DNA of 11,345 nt. Origin: Bacillota bacterium. Lineage in GTDB: Bacteria > Bacillota > Clostridia > Lachnospirales > Lachnospiraceae. A program made the position numbers and the translations under genes. Shown here piece by piece: positions 1-6,577 of this stretch (its first letter is position 1; the number at the start of each line of letters is the position of its first letter). The notes under the pieces are model-generated. The model was not told the DNA's origin and made no database searches. It was given only the letters and a program-made list of their open reading frames with translations. Location of the stretch: the NCBI GenBank assembly GCA_023410575.1, contig JAEYPP010000091.1:1-11345 (forward strand). Reading direction: 5' to 3'.

Positions 1-1778
1 TCACTCATCTGGCTTACTTTTTCTACAAGCTCAGAAGCTATTGCTACACCTACCAGCTCTGCTTCCTCTCTTGACATCTCTTTATGGTAGCGAGCAACAA
101 TGTCATCTGGAACGTCAATCCCTGCAAATTCATTTTTTACAAAGTTTGCATTATTATAACTTACAAAAGGCATGATTCCTGCAAGAATCTTTGCTCCAGT
201 CCGTTCCCGTAACAATGCAATACGTTCCATATCTTTCTCACTGTAAACTGGCTGTGTTAAAAAATAACTGGCACCAGCTAATAGTTTTCGCTCCATACGC
301 TCGATTATCTTATCTACATTCGTTCCACTATAATTCAGCGCTCCCCCATAGATAAATGGGTCATTAAAAAAGTGTTCCTCATTCATTTCTTTTACAAATT
401 CCATTAATCGGATCGAATTATAGTCATATACATTCGATACTTTCGAACGGCTTTCTCCTGGAACTGGGTCTCCCGTTACAATTAATAAATTACGAATATC
501 ATTAACATAAGCACCTAGCAAAGAGGAACGCATCGCTATCATATTACGATCTCGGCAACAGACATGAGGCATAACATCCATACGACATACGCGATTTAGT
601 TTAACACTCATCATAATAGAATCTATTCGACTACGACCACAAGGGGAATCCGCCAATGTCAAAATATCAATCTTTTGGTTCGATAAGGCTTTTCCACAAG
701 ATAAGAATTTACGGTCATCTGCATCATAAGGTGGATCTAATTCAACTGCAACTACTTTTTCACCTAACAAGAGTTTCGTTAACAACGGATTATTACTTGG
801 ATTGATTGGATGATCAGCTGAACTTACAGTCACAGTAGGAATTTCTACATTGCTCCTGTTTGATTCATACACCTGAATATCTTTGTAACTATCTGCTTTC
901 TTTAAAAGAACTGGCTCATAACTACCTGCAAAACTTGCAATTTTTTGTATAAATTCAGGTGTTGATCCACAGCAAGCTCCAATAATTGCAACACCAAAAT
1001 CAAGTAATTTCTTCGCATTATCTGCAAAGAATTGTGCATTCTTCATGAATACCATACGGTTGTGCAGTTGTTCTGGATATCCAGCATTCGGAGCAATCAT
1101 AACATACTTATTGTGTGGCAACTCCAATTCTGTTATTACTTGATACATATGTCCAGAGCCGATTCCACAATTAAAACCACATACATCAACACTATCCATA
1201 TGTGCAACTTTTGATAACAGTTTTTTGGCACTAAGTCCAGCAATTGTATATCCATTCTTATTGATACAAAAGGAGGTGATCACTAGGACCTTTGAATTGT
1301 AAGATTTAATATAGGTGGCAAGCTGCTCAAGATACTGAAGCTGCGAAAATGTTTCAAATAAAATTGCATCTACTTTTTCTTCAAGAAATACATTAATTAT
1401 TTCTTTATACTGAGTTAATATTTCCTCATCATCACTCTCAATATCGGCCATGATTGGTCCAATATCTCCTGCAAGAAATACTTCTTTTTTGGATTCCTCA
1501 ATTGCTTCTCTTGCAATCTGGCAAGCCTTTTTTATCATCTTTGTTAAGTCATTCGCTGATAATGGCATTGCATTCTTATTCAGCATAAATGTATTCGTCT
1601 TGATTAAATTAGCACCAGCTTCTATGTACTCTCGGTGAATTTCTTTAATTTTTTCTACTTCGGAAAACAAAGCATATTCACTCACTGCATTTTCTTTTCC
1701 TTCTTTTTGAGCAAAGTAAGTTCCCATTGCCCCATCAAGTATTAATCTATGTTTATTTAAGTAATCAAATATTCCCAT
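1..1778 (-). CDS. yitJ: Bifunctional homocysteine S-methyltransferase / 5,10-methylenetetrahydrofolate reductase (3' end outside window)
   Basis: A continuous minus-strand reading frame of 592 codons, without a stop before the left edge. Residues about 1-285 are a homocysteine S-methyltransferase barrel: LDGAMGT near residue 14, GFNCG (C204) and GACCGS (C269, C270), which together give the three-cysteine zinc site used to bind homocysteine. Residues from about 325 are a MetF-type flavin domain (VVAVELDPP at its start, then LIVTGDP, and YFLTQPVYS near the end) that reduces 5,10-methylene-THF to 5-methyl-THF. In the YitJ family the two halves supply methyl groups and regenerate methionine in the cytoplasm. 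YitJ-like proteins are about 610 residues long, so only some 15-25 residues should be missing. The start is ATG at 1778, preceded by GAGG with a 5-base spacer. A TATAAT on the minus strand (1812-1807) lies just upstream. No S-box riboswitch is seen upstream, although Bacillus yitJ has one. Frame checked at both ends; no frameshift seen. Confidence 0.93.
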   Translation of the reverse strand, partial: MGIFDYLNKHRLILDGAMGTYFAQKEGKENAVSEYALFSEVEKIKEIHREYIEAGANLIKTNTFMLNKNAMPLSANDLTKMIKKACQIAREAIEESKKEVFLAGDIGPIMADIESDDEEILTQYKEIINVFLEEKVDAILFETFSQLQYLEQLATYIKSYNSKVLVITSFCINKNGYTIAGLSAKKLLSKVAHMDSVDVCGFNCGIGSGHMYQVITELELPHNKYVMIAPNAGYPEQLHNRMVFMKNAQFFADNAKKLLDFGVAIIGACCGSTPEFIQKIASFAGSYEPVLLKKADSYKDIQVYESNRSNVEIPTVTVSSADHPINPSNNPLLTKLLLGEKVVAVELDPPYDADDRKFLSCGKALSNQKIDILTLADSPCGRSRIDSIMMSVKLNRVCRMDVMPHVCCRDRNMIAMRSSLLGAYVNDIRNLLIVTGDPVPGESRSKVSNVYDYNSIRLMEFVKEMNEEHFFNDPFIYGGALNYSGTNVDKIIERMERKLLAGASYFLTQPVYSEKDMERIALLRERTGAKILAGIMPFVSYNNANFVKNEFAGIDVPDDIVARYHKEMSREEAELVGVAIASELVEKVSQMS

Positions 1779-1806
1779 ATCAACCTCGTCAAAAGTTTCT
1801 CTTCTT

Positions 1807-1812
1807 ATTATA
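1807..1812 (-). promoter_or_regulatory. Possible -10 box of the yitJ-like gene
   Basis: The minus strand reads TATAAT here, about 29 bases upstream of the ATG at 1778. That would give a leader of only about 20 bases. No good -35 box is seen at 16-18 bases upstream, so this rests on the -10 hexamer and its position alone. Confidence 0.35.
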
Positions 1813-1865
1813 ATAGCAATTTTGCTACAAAAAGGAAAGCTCTTTTTCATACAACTTTAGGCTCC

Positions 1866-1888
1866 TTTTTCTAAATTTTTTAGAAAAA
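1866..1888. repeat. AT-rich inverted repeat
   Basis: TTTTTCTAAA (1866-1875) and TTTAGAAAAA (1879-1888) are perfect complements around a 3-base loop. It lies in the shared upstream region of two divergent genes, about 90 bases from the yitJ-like start. It may be an operator or a weak hairpin. With only two G-C pairs it would be a poor terminator. Confidence 0.5.
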
Positions 1889-2137
1889 AGCACTAGACTA
1901 ATTTAATGTTTTATGAGAGAATATGGGGAAAGCAAAAGTTCCCTTTTTTGGGATTCCCTATTTAATGTATATAATTTACGAAAGATGCAGTACTTTTTTA
2001 GGATTTTGTATGGTAAACATAGTAGATGAATAACATTCTACATACTGCTCTCGTTTGAATAAATATGGGAATTACATTTTGCATTCACTACAATTGGTGT
2101 CAGCAATTGATTGCACTAAGCATGAGATTGTATGAAT

Positions 2138-2143
2138 TATAAT
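2138..2143 (+). promoter_or_regulatory. Possible -10 box of the nifU-like/GGGtGRT operon
   Basis: A perfect TATAAT, 23 bases before the ATG at 2167. The nearest -35-like hexamer, TTGCAC at 2111-2116, is 21 bases away, longer than usual, so the promoter call is tentative. A GCAAT-TG-ATTGC inverted repeat at 2103-2114 overlaps that hexamer and could be an operator. Confidence 0.4.
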
Positions 2144-2166
2144 GAAAGATTGAAAGGAGTTTCAAC

Positions 2167-2859
2167 ATGATTTATTCACATGAAGTAGAAAAAATGTGTC
2201 CTGTAGCACAGGGTGTTCACCATGGTGCTGCGCCTATCCCAGAAGAAGCAAAATGGGTTAAAAGTAAGCAAGTTAGTGATATTTCTGGTTTAACACACGG
2301 TATTGGCTGGTGTGCTCCTCAGCAGGGTGCATGTAAGTTAACACTTAACGTTAAAGAGGGTATCATTCAAGAAGCATTGGTAGAAACCATCGGATGTTCT
2401 GGTATGACTCATTCCGCAGCTATGGCATCTGAAATTTTACCAGGATTAACAGTTCTTGAAGCTTTAAATACAGACTTAGTATGTGATGCTATCAACACAG
2501 CAATGAGAGAATTATTCTTACAGATTGCTTATGGTAGAACTCAGAGTGCTTTCTCTGAAGATGGTCTTCCAATCGGTGCAGGTCTTGAAGATTTAGGAAA
2601 AGGCTTAAGAAGTCAGGTTGGTACTATGTATGGTACTTTAAAGAAAGGTCCTCGTTACCTTGAAATGGCAGAAGGCTATGTAACAGGTATCGCTCTTGAC
2701 GAAGAAAATCAAATCATCGGTTACCAGTTTGTAAGTCTTGGTAAGATGACAGATTTCATCAAAAAAGGTGATGATCCAACAACAGCATATGAAAAAGCAA
2801 AAGGTCAGTATGGCCGTGTAGCTGATGCAGTTAAGATTATCGACCCACGTGTAGAATAA
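2167..2859 (+). CDS. NifU/IscU-like iron-sulfur cluster assembly scaffold protein
   Basis: 230 residues. AAAGGAGT ends 6 bases before the ATG, which supports this start over the internal Met at residue 10, where no ribosome binding site is seen. The middle resembles the NifU N-terminal/IscU fold: GIGWCAPQQGACKL at 46-58 is in the place of the first cluster-cysteine loop (GAPxCGD in IscU), ETIGCSGMTHSAAMASE at 73-89 matches the second (K.FGCGSAIASSS) with C77, and C106 with the following helix could be the third. Other cysteines are C11, C49 and C56. Classical scaffolds are about 130-150 residues; this one has an N-terminal extension of about 35 residues and a C-terminal part (about 160-230) not found in IscU. 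It probably holds or transfers an Fe-S cluster in the cytoplasm, but no cysteine desulfurase (IscS/NifS/SufS) is next to it. The partner gene starts 19 bases downstream, so the two should be co-transcribed. A dedicated maturation role for the partner is inference. Confidence 0.82.
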   Translation: MIYSHEVEKMCPVAQGVHHGAAPIPEEAKWVKSKQVSDISGLTHGIGWCAPQQGACKLTLNVKEGIIQEALVETIGCSGMTHSAAMASEILPGLTVLEALNTDLVCDAINTAMRELFLQIAYGRTQSAFSEDGLPIGAGLEDLGKGLRSQVGTMYGTLKKGPRYLEMAEGYVTGIALDEENQIIGYQFVSLGKMTDFIKKGDDPTTAYEKAKGQYGRVADAVKIIDPRVE

Positions 2860-2860
2860 T

Positions 2861-2868
2861 AAAGGAGG
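2861..2868 (+). promoter_or_regulatory. Strong ribosome binding site of the GGGtGRT gene
   Basis: AAAGGAGG begins one base after the stop codon of the upstream gene and ends 10 bases before the ATG at 2879. It fixes that start and shows tight operon spacing. Confidence 0.8.
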
Positions 2869-2878
2869 ATACATTACA

Positions 2879-3889
2879 ATGGCTTTATTTGAATCATATG
2901 AAAGAAGAATTAATAAAATCAATGCTGTATTAAACAGCTATGGTATTGCTTCAATCGAAGAAGCTGAAAAGATTACAAAAGATGCCGGCCTTAATGTCTA
3001 TGACATGGTAAAAGGTATCCAGCCAATCTGTTTTGAAAACGCTTGCTGGTCTTACGTTGTAGGTGCTGCAATCGCAATCAAAAAAGGTTGTAAAAGAGCT
3101 GCAGATGCTGCTGCTGCAATTGGTGAAGGTCTTCAGGCTTTCTGTATTCCAGGTTCCGTTGCTGATCAACGTAAAGTTGGTTTAGGACATGGTAACCTTG
3201 GTAAGATGTTACTTGAAGAATCCACAGAATGCTTCGCATTCTTAGCTGGTCATGAGTCCTTTGCTGCTGCGGAAGGTGCAATCGGTATCGCAATGAGCGC
3301 AAACAAAGTTCGTCAAAAACCATTACGCGTTATCTTAAACGGTCTTGGAAAAGATGCTGCTCAGATCATTTCTCGTATCAACGGCTTTACATTCGTTGAA
3401 ACAGATATGGATTACTATACAGGAGAAGTAAAGGAAGTTTTCCGTAAATCTTACTCCAACGGTCCTCGTGCTGCTGTTAACTGCTATGGTGCAAACGATG
3501 TTACAGAAGGCGTTGCTATCATGCACAAGGAAGGTGTTGACGTTTCCATTACTGGTAACTCCACTAACCCTACAAGATTCCAGCATCCAGTAGCAGGTAC
3601 TTACAAGAAAGAATGTATGGAACAAGGCAAGAGCTACTTCTCCGTTGCTTCCGGTGGTGGTACAGGTAGAACACTTCACCCAGATAACATGGGTGCTGGT
3701 CCTGCTTCTTATGGTATGACAGATACTATGGGTCGTATGCACAGTGATGCTCAGTTTGCTGGTTCTTCTTCCGTTCCAGCTCACGTTGAGATGATGGGTC
3801 TTATCGGTATGGGTAACAATCCAATGGTAGGTGCTACTGTTGCAGTTGCTGTTGCTATCCAAGAAGCTGCTGACGCAGGTAAGTTCTAA
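2879..3889 (+). CDS. GGGtGRT family protein (function unknown)
   Basis: 336 residues, carrying the family signature SGGGTGRTLHPDN at 258-270. The GGGtGRT family is known by this motif and has no established biochemical role. Other glycine-rich stretches include GLGHGNLGKM (101-110), VILNGLGKDA (151-160) and TGNSTNP (225-231), reminiscent of nucleotide- or cofactor-binding loops, but I cannot assign a fold. There are seven cysteines (51, 56, 71, 89, 118, 202, 246) including a C-x4-C near the N terminus. There is no signal peptide or clear membrane segment; the C-terminal VAVAVAIQEAADA reads as an alanine-rich helix. The gene is dominated by GGT and GCT/GCA codons, a pattern typical of well-expressed clostridial genes. 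It directly follows the NifU-like gene, and a strong terminator lies 37 bases after the stop, so the operon has only these two genes. A cluster-dependent or redox enzyme is a reasonable guess, no more. Confidence 0.88.
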   Translation: MALFESYERRINKINAVLNSYGIASIEEAEKITKDAGLNVYDMVKGIQPICFENACWSYVVGAAIAIKKGCKRAADAAAAIGEGLQAFCIPGSVADQRKVGLGHGNLGKMLLEESTECFAFLAGHESFAAAEGAIGIAMSANKVRQKPLRVILNGLGKDAAQIISRINGFTFVETDMDYYTGEVKEVFRKSYSNGPRAAVNCYGANDVTEGVAIMHKEGVDVSITGNSTNPTRFQHPVAGTYKKECMEQGKSYFSVASGGGTGRTLHPDNMGAGPASYGMTDTMGRMHSDAQFAGSSSVPAHVEMMGLIGMGNNPMVGATVAVAVAIQEAADAGKF

Positions 3890-3926
3890 GGATTTTAAGT
3901 TTTTTGAAATGAATCTAAGCGTAATT

Positions 3927-3963
3927 AAAGTTCTAGTAGTGTAAAAACTACTAGGACTTTTTT
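3927..3963 (+). terminator. Rho-independent terminator of the nifU-like/GGGtGRT operon
   Basis: AAAGTTCTAGTAGT (3927-3940) pairs with ACTACTAGGACTTT (3947-3960): a 14-bp stem with one G-U pair and a GTAAAA loop, running into six T's (3958-3963). It sits 37 bases after the GGGtGRT stop codon. Confidence 0.9.
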
Positions 3964-3964
3964 A

Positions 3965-3993
3965 TTGTTCACTTTTCTGATATATGTTATAAT
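3965..3993 (+). promoter_or_regulatory. Extended -10 promoter upstream of the small peptide and DUF3788-DUF3795 genes
   Basis: TGTTATAAT (3985-3993) is a perfect extended -10 (TGnTATAAT). A partial -35, TTGTTC (3965-3970), lies at an exact 17-base spacing. The promoter begins immediately after the preceding terminator, so a new transcript should start near position 4000. Confidence 0.7.
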
Positions 3994-3999
3994 CTTCCA

Positions 4000-4119
4000 T
4001 ATTAAGCCAAAGGAGACCATAACAATCCCTGGGTGTTTTTACTAAAAACTATGCGCTTTTCTACAGCGTTAACAGAACATCATGCGGCGATTTTGATCAA
4101 TTTCAATTTGGAGGTATAT
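4000..4119 (+). other. Leader of the 3965-3993 promoter, no convincing gene
   Basis: About 120 bases between the expected transcription start and the first ATG with a good ribosome binding site. AAAGGAG at 4008-4014 looks like a ribosome binding site, but no ATG, GTG or TTG follows at the right distance. The frame used by the ORF at 4120 is open upstream back to 4006, with GTG at 4033 and ATG at 4051, neither with a ribosome binding site. It could be a long leader or a damaged gene start. I recognise no riboswitch. Confidence 0.4.
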
Positions 4120-4197
4120 ATGAAAAAGAATAATGATTTAATGTGGAGCATAAGCTTAATGGTGATAACAATAAAAAAATATGCGCATCGTATATAA
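4120..4197 (+). CDS. Putative 25-residue hydrophobic peptide or truncated gene remnant
   Basis: GGAGG (4110-4114) with a 5-base spacer precedes ATG at 4120, a clearly better site than that of the gene downstream. The peptide starts MKKNNDLMWSISLMVITI and ends KKYAHRI: a charged N terminus, then about 11 mostly hydrophobic residues, then a basic tail. This looks like the start of a small membrane protein whose reading frame has been lost after residue 18, but that is a guess, since no intact homologue is visible here. It lies downstream of the extended -10 promoter and 38 bases before the DUF3788-type start. It could also be a true small peptide or a leader peptide. Confidence 0.35.
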   Translation: MKKNNDLMWSISLMVITIKKYAHRI

Positions 4198-4235
4198 TTA
4201 GATGTAAGATATTAACGGAAAAGAGGGTGTTGAAT

Positions 4236-4967
4236 ATGACAGAGATTGAAAAAGTGGTTACTGAGATTGTAAAGTTTATGCGTGGTAAGTATCGACTAGA
4301 TGAAGTGGCAGGAATGTTTTATGATGTTCCTTGTGTGAAATTTCGTCAAGGAAAGAAAACCATTGTTTCTATAAATCTACATAAAGACCATTAGGTTTTT
4401 CAAATCATTCTTGGTAAAGCAGAGCGAGAAAAATTCGAAGCAATAAAACATGAATTTCCGATGGAGATACAAGAACTTTATGACAGAGAACGAACCTTAC
4501 ATGATGGTAAGTGGCTTTTAATTCGTGTTGATAATATGCCAACTTTAGAAGCTGTCAAGAGACTGATACTTATTAAGAAAAAACCTAATCGTAAGCCTTT
4601 TTCAAAAGAAAATGCAGTGTATGCTAAATGTGGACATAGATGCGATTTGTGCGTGCATTATAATGGTATAAGTGAGGAATTTCGGAATATCCTCATTCTG
4701 CATTTGAATACTGTGTATGGTGATTCGGATTGGGGTATGCGCTGTACTGGTTGTAGCACTTCGGAATGTTATTGTTATGGTAATGGTTATGAAGTATGCG
4801 AACCGCTAAAGTGTTTACAAGAAAATCAATTAAGCAGTTGTTTTAATTGTGATGAATATCCTTGTGAACACGCAACTGCAGGGTATCAACAATTAGAGCA
4901 TAGAAATATATCAGCTGATGATGTTACATGGGCGATTTTACCTTATGTGCCACGTCAATATGAATAG
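4236..4967 (+). pseudogene. DUF3788-DUF3795 fusion protein gene interrupted by one in-frame TAG
   Basis: The frame starting at ATG 4236 (weak GAGGGTG upstream) runs for 52 codons to TAG at 4392-4394, then continues in the same frame to the stop at 4965-4967, 243 codon positions in all. Both sides fit one protein. Residues 1-52 include FYDVPCVKFRQGKKT and end INLHKDH; after the TAG come VFQIILGKAEREKFEAIKHE and HDGKWLLIRV, typical of DUF3788. From about residue 130 follows a cysteine-rich DUF3795-like domain (CGHRCDLC at 132-139, CTGC at 170-173, CFNC at 202-205, YPCEH near 210; 12 Cys in all), probably metal binding, ending WAILPYVPRQYE. The function of both domains is unknown to me. The TAG probably replaced a Tyr, Trp or Gln codon by a single change. 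The next ATG in frame (4461) has no ribosome binding site. Alternatives are suppression or a sequencing error. No other frame damage is seen, so the lesion looks recent. Confidence 0.8.
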
Positions 4968-5038
4968 GCATGTAATTGCTGTACTTAGTATTATTAGCAC
5001 AATAAGTGTATAGTAACATGGCTAATCCTAAGATAGAA

Positions 5039-5046
5039 CAATTATA
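5039..5046. repeat. Target site duplication, left copy
   Basis: CAATTATA immediately precedes the left end of the insertion sequence and is repeated exactly at 6533-6540. Eight bases is within the 8-9 bp usual for the IS256 family. Confidence 0.9.
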
Positions 5047-5090
5047 GAGTGTATGAAGAAAAGTCTGTAAATACAGATCTTCTATGATAA
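5047..5090 (+). repeat. Left terminal inverted repeat of the IS256-family element
   Basis: Read inward, this end shares with the right end the first bases (GAGTxTxTGAA), then TCTGTAAATAxAGA (5064-5077) and TCTTCTATGATAA (5078-5090). Here the last two blocks are adjacent; at the right end 9 extra bases separate them. TCTGTAAATACAGA is also a perfect 6-bp hairpin around AA. Confidence 0.82.
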
Positions 5091-5095
5091 TGAAT

Positions 5096-5128
5096 GGGTA
5101 GAAGGCTCTCGCTATGAGCTTTCTGCCC
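5096..5128 (+). other. Hairpin near the 3' end of the insertion sequence
   Basis: GGGTAGAAGGCTC (5096-5108) pairs with GAGCTTTCTGCCC (5116-5128): a 13-bp stem including G-U pairs, 7-base loop. It lies beyond the transposase stop and inside the left end. No clear T-run follows on either strand, so it may be a weak terminator or a block against outside transcription. Confidence 0.5.
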
Positions 5129-5168
5129 TTACTTTATGTATAACAGCATCTTTTTGGCATGTCAAGAG

Positions 5169-5188
5169 CAGGCGAGTATTCCCGCCTG
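5169..5188 (-). other. Hairpin just after the transposase stop codon
   Basis: CAGGCG (5169-5174) and CGCCTG (5183-5188) form a GC-rich 6-bp stem 22 bases downstream of the transposase stop. On the coding strand the T-run precedes the stem and does not follow it, so it is not a standard terminator; it could protect the transcript's 3' end. Confidence 0.4.
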
Positions 5189-5210
5189 TAAAAAAATTAA
5201 TTCTTCTAAC

Positions 5211-6452
5211 CTACTCGGGTAAACGGCCTTCGTACATAATACATAGTTCACCGTAAACCTGGCCCCAGTTCCGAATCGTAGTGGTCCATCTTTTGGTTGC
5301 TTCAAAGGTTGCTAAATATAATGCCTTTAATAGTGCTGTATCACTAGGAAATACACTTCTCTGGCGGTTTAGCTTGCGATAAGTAGCATTCAAAGATTCT
5401 ATGGAATTAGTGGTGTATATCACCTTTCTAACGGTTGATGAGAACTTAAAAATTGGAGATATGGCATCCCAGTTATCGTGCCATCTTTTCATGGAATTAG
5501 GGTATTTAGGTGTCCATTTTTCTGTTACCCGTTCTAGAGCTTCAAGTGCTTTCTTCTCATCTGGTGCATGGTAAATAGTTTTTAGATCAGTAGCAAAAGC
5601 TTTACGATCTTTATCAGGTACATATTTTAGGGTATTTCTTACCTGATGTACGATACATCGCTGATATTCTGTATTAGGAAACGCTGCATTGATGGCCTCC
5701 TTAATCCCACTCAACCCATCTGCGCAAATAAGGAGGATATCTTTGACACCACGATTCTTTAATTCGTTCAATATCGACAGCCAGTACTTAGCGCTTTCAT
5801 TGTCGCCAACATTTATAGAAAGAACCTCCTTCTTTCCATCAGTATTGATTCCAAGTATGACATAGGCAGCTAATTTGCGAATCACCCCATTATCGCGTAC
5901 AGAATAATGTATAGCATCTATGTATAAGATTGGATATATGTCTTCTAAGGGACGATTCTGCCATTCTTCAATTTGTGGAAGTATCTTGTCTGTGACATCA
6001 GAGATAAAGCCCTCTGAAGTCTCAAACCCATAGATATCTTCAATAGTTTCGGATATTTGGCGAGTTGTCATTCCTTTCGCGTACATGGAGATGATTTTTT
6101 GATCAATATCTGAAATATCTTTCTGACGCTTTTTGACTACCTGTGGCTCAAAAGTGGATTTTTGATCTTGTGGTACTTGAATATCCATGCTTCCATAACT
6201 ACTGTTTATTCGCTTGGTTTTATAGCCGTTTCGATAGTCATCACTGTCAGAACGTTGTGATTTTTCATAACCAAGGTGGTCATCCATCTCAGCTTCCATC
6301 ATTTCTTTAATGGTTCCCCCAAGGAGATCCTTGAGTGCATCCTGAATGTCAGTTGCAGTCTCAATATCATACTCCTCAAGGAGCTGACGGATTATGTTAC
6401 GTTTTCCTTCTGTCATTTGTACTTTGTGAACATTTTTCTTTTCTCTTGCCAT
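5211..6452 (-). CDS. IS256-family (Mutator-type) transposase
   Basis: 413 residues, the normal length for the family, with no frameshift. The DDE catalytic residues are visible as D179 (YIDAIH), D245 (CADGLSGI) and E352 (TTNSIESLN), and the family's C-x2-H pair is C266/H269 (RCIVHQVRN). The N-terminal part carries the usual MEAEMDDHLGYEK and YRNGYKTK motifs (about 52-79). The ATG at 6452 is preceded by AGGAGG with an 8-base spacer. That ribosome binding site abuts the hairpin at 6465-6488, which could limit translation. The protein cuts and joins the ends of its own element, and its intact catalytic triad suggests it is active. Confidence 0.96.
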   Translation of the reverse strand: MAREKKNVHKVQMTEGKRNIIRQLLEEYDIETATDIQDALKDLLGGTIKEMMEAEMDDHLGYEKSQRSDSDDYRNGYKTKRINSSYGSMDIQVPQDQKSTFEPQVVKKRQKDISDIDQKIISMYAKGMTTRQISETIEDIYGFETSEGFISDVTDKILPQIEEWQNRPLEDIYPILYIDAIHYSVRDNGVIRKLAAYVILGINTDGKKEVLSINVGDNESAKYWLSILNELKNRGVKDILLICADGLSGIKEAINAAFPNTEYQRCIVHQVRNTLKYVPDKDRKAFATDLKTIYHAPDEKKALEALERVTEKWTPKYPNSMKRWHDNWDAISPIFKFSSTVRKVIYTTNSIESLNATYRKLNRQRSVFPSDTALLKALYLATFEATKRWTTTIRNWGQVYGELCIMYEGRLPE

Positions 6453-6464
6453 AATAAAGGCCTC

Positions 6465-6488
6465 CTATGATTTTATATTTTATCATAG
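6465..6488 (-). promoter_or_regulatory. Hairpin abutting the transposase ribosome binding site
   Basis: CTATGAT (6465-6471) and ATCATAG (6482-6488) are perfect 7-bp complements with a 10-base AT loop. On the coding strand the 3' arm runs directly into AGGAGG, sharing its first bases. A transcript entering from outside the element would include the whole hairpin. The same TATGAT is also a possible -10 box for the transposase promoter. Confidence 0.55.
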
Positions 6489-6532
6489 AAGACCTTATAA
6501 ATCTCTATTTACAGAAAAACTTTCACAGACTC
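6480..6532 (-). repeat. Right terminal inverted repeat of the IS256-family element
   Basis: Read inward from 6532 it matches the left end in three blocks: GAGTxTxTGAA, TCTGTAAATAxAGA (6515-6502) and TCTTCTATGATAA (6492-6480). Nine extra bases (6493-6501) separate the last two blocks, so the two ends differ in length, 53 against 44 bases. Confidence 0.82.
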
Positions 6533-6540
6533 CAATTATA
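6533..6540. repeat. Target site duplication, right copy
   Basis: CAATTATA immediately follows the right end of the element and exactly matches 5039-5046. Confidence 0.9.
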
Positions 6541-6577
6541 CATAAAACTTATTAAATGCAATCGTGACTTAGTAACA

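Larger units (their letters stand above)
1779..2166. other. Divergent intergenic region between yitJ-like gene and nifU-like gene
   Basis: About 390 AT-rich bases separate the two divergently read units. It holds a -10-like box for each side (1807-1812 minus, 2138-2143 plus), a 10-bp AT-rich inverted repeat (1866-1888), and a short GCAAT/ATTGC inverted repeat (2103-2114) just upstream of the plus-strand -10. I see no ORF with a ribosome binding site and no motif of the S-box, T-box or cobalamin riboswitches. Confidence 0.6.
5047..6532 (-). mobile_element. Complete IS256-family insertion sequence (1486 bp)
   Basis: Ends are defined from the sequence: the left end starts GAGTGTATGAAG, the right end read inward starts GAGTCTGTGAAAG, and both are flanked by the same 8-bp duplication (5039-5046 and 6533-6540). 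It carries a single full-length transposase on the minus strand (5211-6452). The length and target duplication fit the IS256/Mutator family. The exact duplication and intact ORF suggest a fairly recent insertion. It landed between the DUF3788-DUF3795 pseudogene and the secreted GH5-like gene, in intergenic DNA, and so does not explain the amber mutation upstream. Confidence 0.92.

Noticed and set aside
1032..1638. Short plus-strand open frames at 1032-1214 and 1450-1638
   Set aside because: They are antisense to the yitJ-like gene, whose minus-strand frame is continuous and has clear family motifs.
3335..3862. Long open frame of 175 codons on the minus strand
   Set aside because: It lies wholly antisense to the GGGtGRT gene, has no ribosome binding site noted, gives a low-complexity Ser/Thr/His-rich product, and arises from the codon bias of the real gene.
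4461..4967. Independent 168-residue DUF3795 protein starting at ATG 4461
   Set aside because: There is no ribosome binding site before this ATG, and the DUF3788-like sequence continues upstream of it in the same frame as far as the TAG.
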